DNA of 64,000 bases from a bacterium SCSIO 12741 (lineage in GTDB: Bacteria > Bacteroidota > Bacteroidia > Flavobacteriales_G > Salibacteraceae): NCBI GenBank assembly GCA_024398055.1, contig CP073749.1, positions 124,001 through 188,000 on the forward strand. Reading direction: 5' to 3'. A program made the translations under genes and the position numbers. This document shows, piece after piece, positions 63,559 to 64,000 of the stretch (its first letter is position 1; every line of letters starts with the position of its first letter). Under the pieces are notes generated by a model that was not told the DNA's origin, made no database searches, and was given only the letters and a program-made list of their open reading frames with translations.

Positions 63559-64000
63559 TTCTTTCCACTGCAAATGAATACGAAGTGGTAGTGATTTTCT
63601 GGGTAAAAAGTAGAAATCGTTTGATCAATCTGTCCAAACGTATACACGTTGTGGAAGTAGCGATTACAGTAATCCAGCAACTCTTCAAAATCCAATTCGC
63701 GGATGTGCTCAATCTTGCGATTTTCGGTGGGAGGAGGATCCATTTTTCTTACCGTACTGATGTATAGTGTACCGTTGTCGGTCATCATTCGGTGAAGATC
63801 CTGCATCAATTTTTCCTGTCCGGCTTCATCCACGTGTTCAATTACCTCAAAACAAGTGATGATGTCAAAATTGCCTTCCTGGTAAGGAGACAAATCATTG
63901 ATCACGTCAATTCCTTTGGGCTTGTAGTCATCTGGATAAACATCGAAGGAAACAACCTCGGCAAAACGCTCTTTCAACAAGCGGCTCCCATATCCTGATC
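63555..64000 (-). CDS. SAM-dependent methyltransferase, 5' end beyond window
   Basis: The visible C-terminal part (about 148 residues) enters from the right edge in frame as SGYGSRLLKERFAEVVSFDV, so motif I (GxGxGS) is at the very edge and the real start lies beyond base 64000. A TTG at 63980 is not a credible start. Later motifs are NFDIITCFEVIEHVDEAGQE and MMTDNGTLYISTVRKMDPPP. Class I methyltransferase of sugar or lipid type. Its stop overlaps the PfkB ATG. Confidence 0.85.
   Translation of the reverse strand, partial: SGYGSRLLKERFAEVVSFDVYPDDYKPKGIDVINDLSPYQEGNFDIITCFEVIEHVDEAGQEKLMQDLHRMMTDNGTLYISTVRKMDPPPTENRKIEHIRELDFEELLDYCNRYFHNVYTFGQIDQTISTFYPENHYHFVFICSGKK

Noticed and set aside
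1-64000. CRISPR arrays, tRNAs, rRNAs, insertion sequences, prophage
   Set aside because: No regularly spaced repeats, cloverleaf sequences, ribosomal RNA segments, transposase or integrase motifs were found on reading both strands.

Overview
The window is about 64 kb of a Bacteroidota chromosome, most likely a Flavobacteriales-type (Cryomorphaceae/Schleiferiaceae-like) bacterium. The reasons are lineage-specific: two secreted S8 peptidases with Por-type (T9SS type A) C-terminal tails, a 'gliding motility-associated C-terminal' (type B) protein, DUF5606, DUF5686 and DUF6089 proteins, a PPIase-MoxR-guaB block, and TANNTTTG-like -7 promoter boxes without clear Shine-Dalgarno sequences. I see no rRNA, tRNA, CRISPR array, insertion sequence or phage gene. 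Genes are packed so tightly that no gene-free stretch exceeds 300 bases; the longest (1084-1350) holds a TPP riboswitch with its promoter and terminator.

Layout. 1-1289: thiamine salvage operon thiM-thiE (thiE runs off the left edge) under a TPP riboswitch. 1351-6206: Ere-like hydrolase, MOP-family flippase, membrane acyltransferase, and a lone HARE-HTH + PD-(D/E)XK protein. 6340-12470: peptide utilisation (dipeptidyl peptidase IV, POT transporter), a periplasmic thioredoxin, a two-helix small protein and an MltF-like lytic transglycosylase. 12545-17427: murB, a DUF5686 outer-membrane protein, MarC, DUF5606. 17500-23070: two translationally coupled S8 proteases. 23117-32424: HsdR-N-like nuclease-fold protein, nitroreductase, esterase, ElbB, MoxR ATPase, three SurA/parvulin-type chaperones and guaB. 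32556-35803: divergent type B T9SS cargo and a DUF6089 protein.

35800-64000 is a large surface-polysaccharide region. It has two long minus-strand gene sets separated by a plus-strand sulfate-uptake/PAPS operon (SLC13 permease, cysC, cysD, cysN). The left set (35800-41237) has glycosyltransferases, asparagine synthase and a WcaF-like acetyltransferase. The right set (45854-64000) has a Wzy/ligase-like polymerase, an SGNH protein, glycosyltransferases, an aminosugar module (WecE transaminase, ATP-grasp, phosphoesterase, methyltransferase, GT2, WbqC), WecB, and a heptose-like module (PfkB kinase, SIS isomerase, nucleotidyltransferase, epimerase, FkbM). Together these suggest a decorated, perhaps sulfated, surface glycan containing an amino-deoxysugar and a heptose-like sugar.

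Quality warning. Six genes are interrupted at seven places, and every interruption is repaired by adding one G/C to a G/C run of 4-7 bases (11116-11122, 15219-15222, 21543-21547, 22131-22134, 30070-30074, 37042-37045, 38190-38193). I read these as base-calling undercalls, not pseudogenes, and annotate the restored genes across them.
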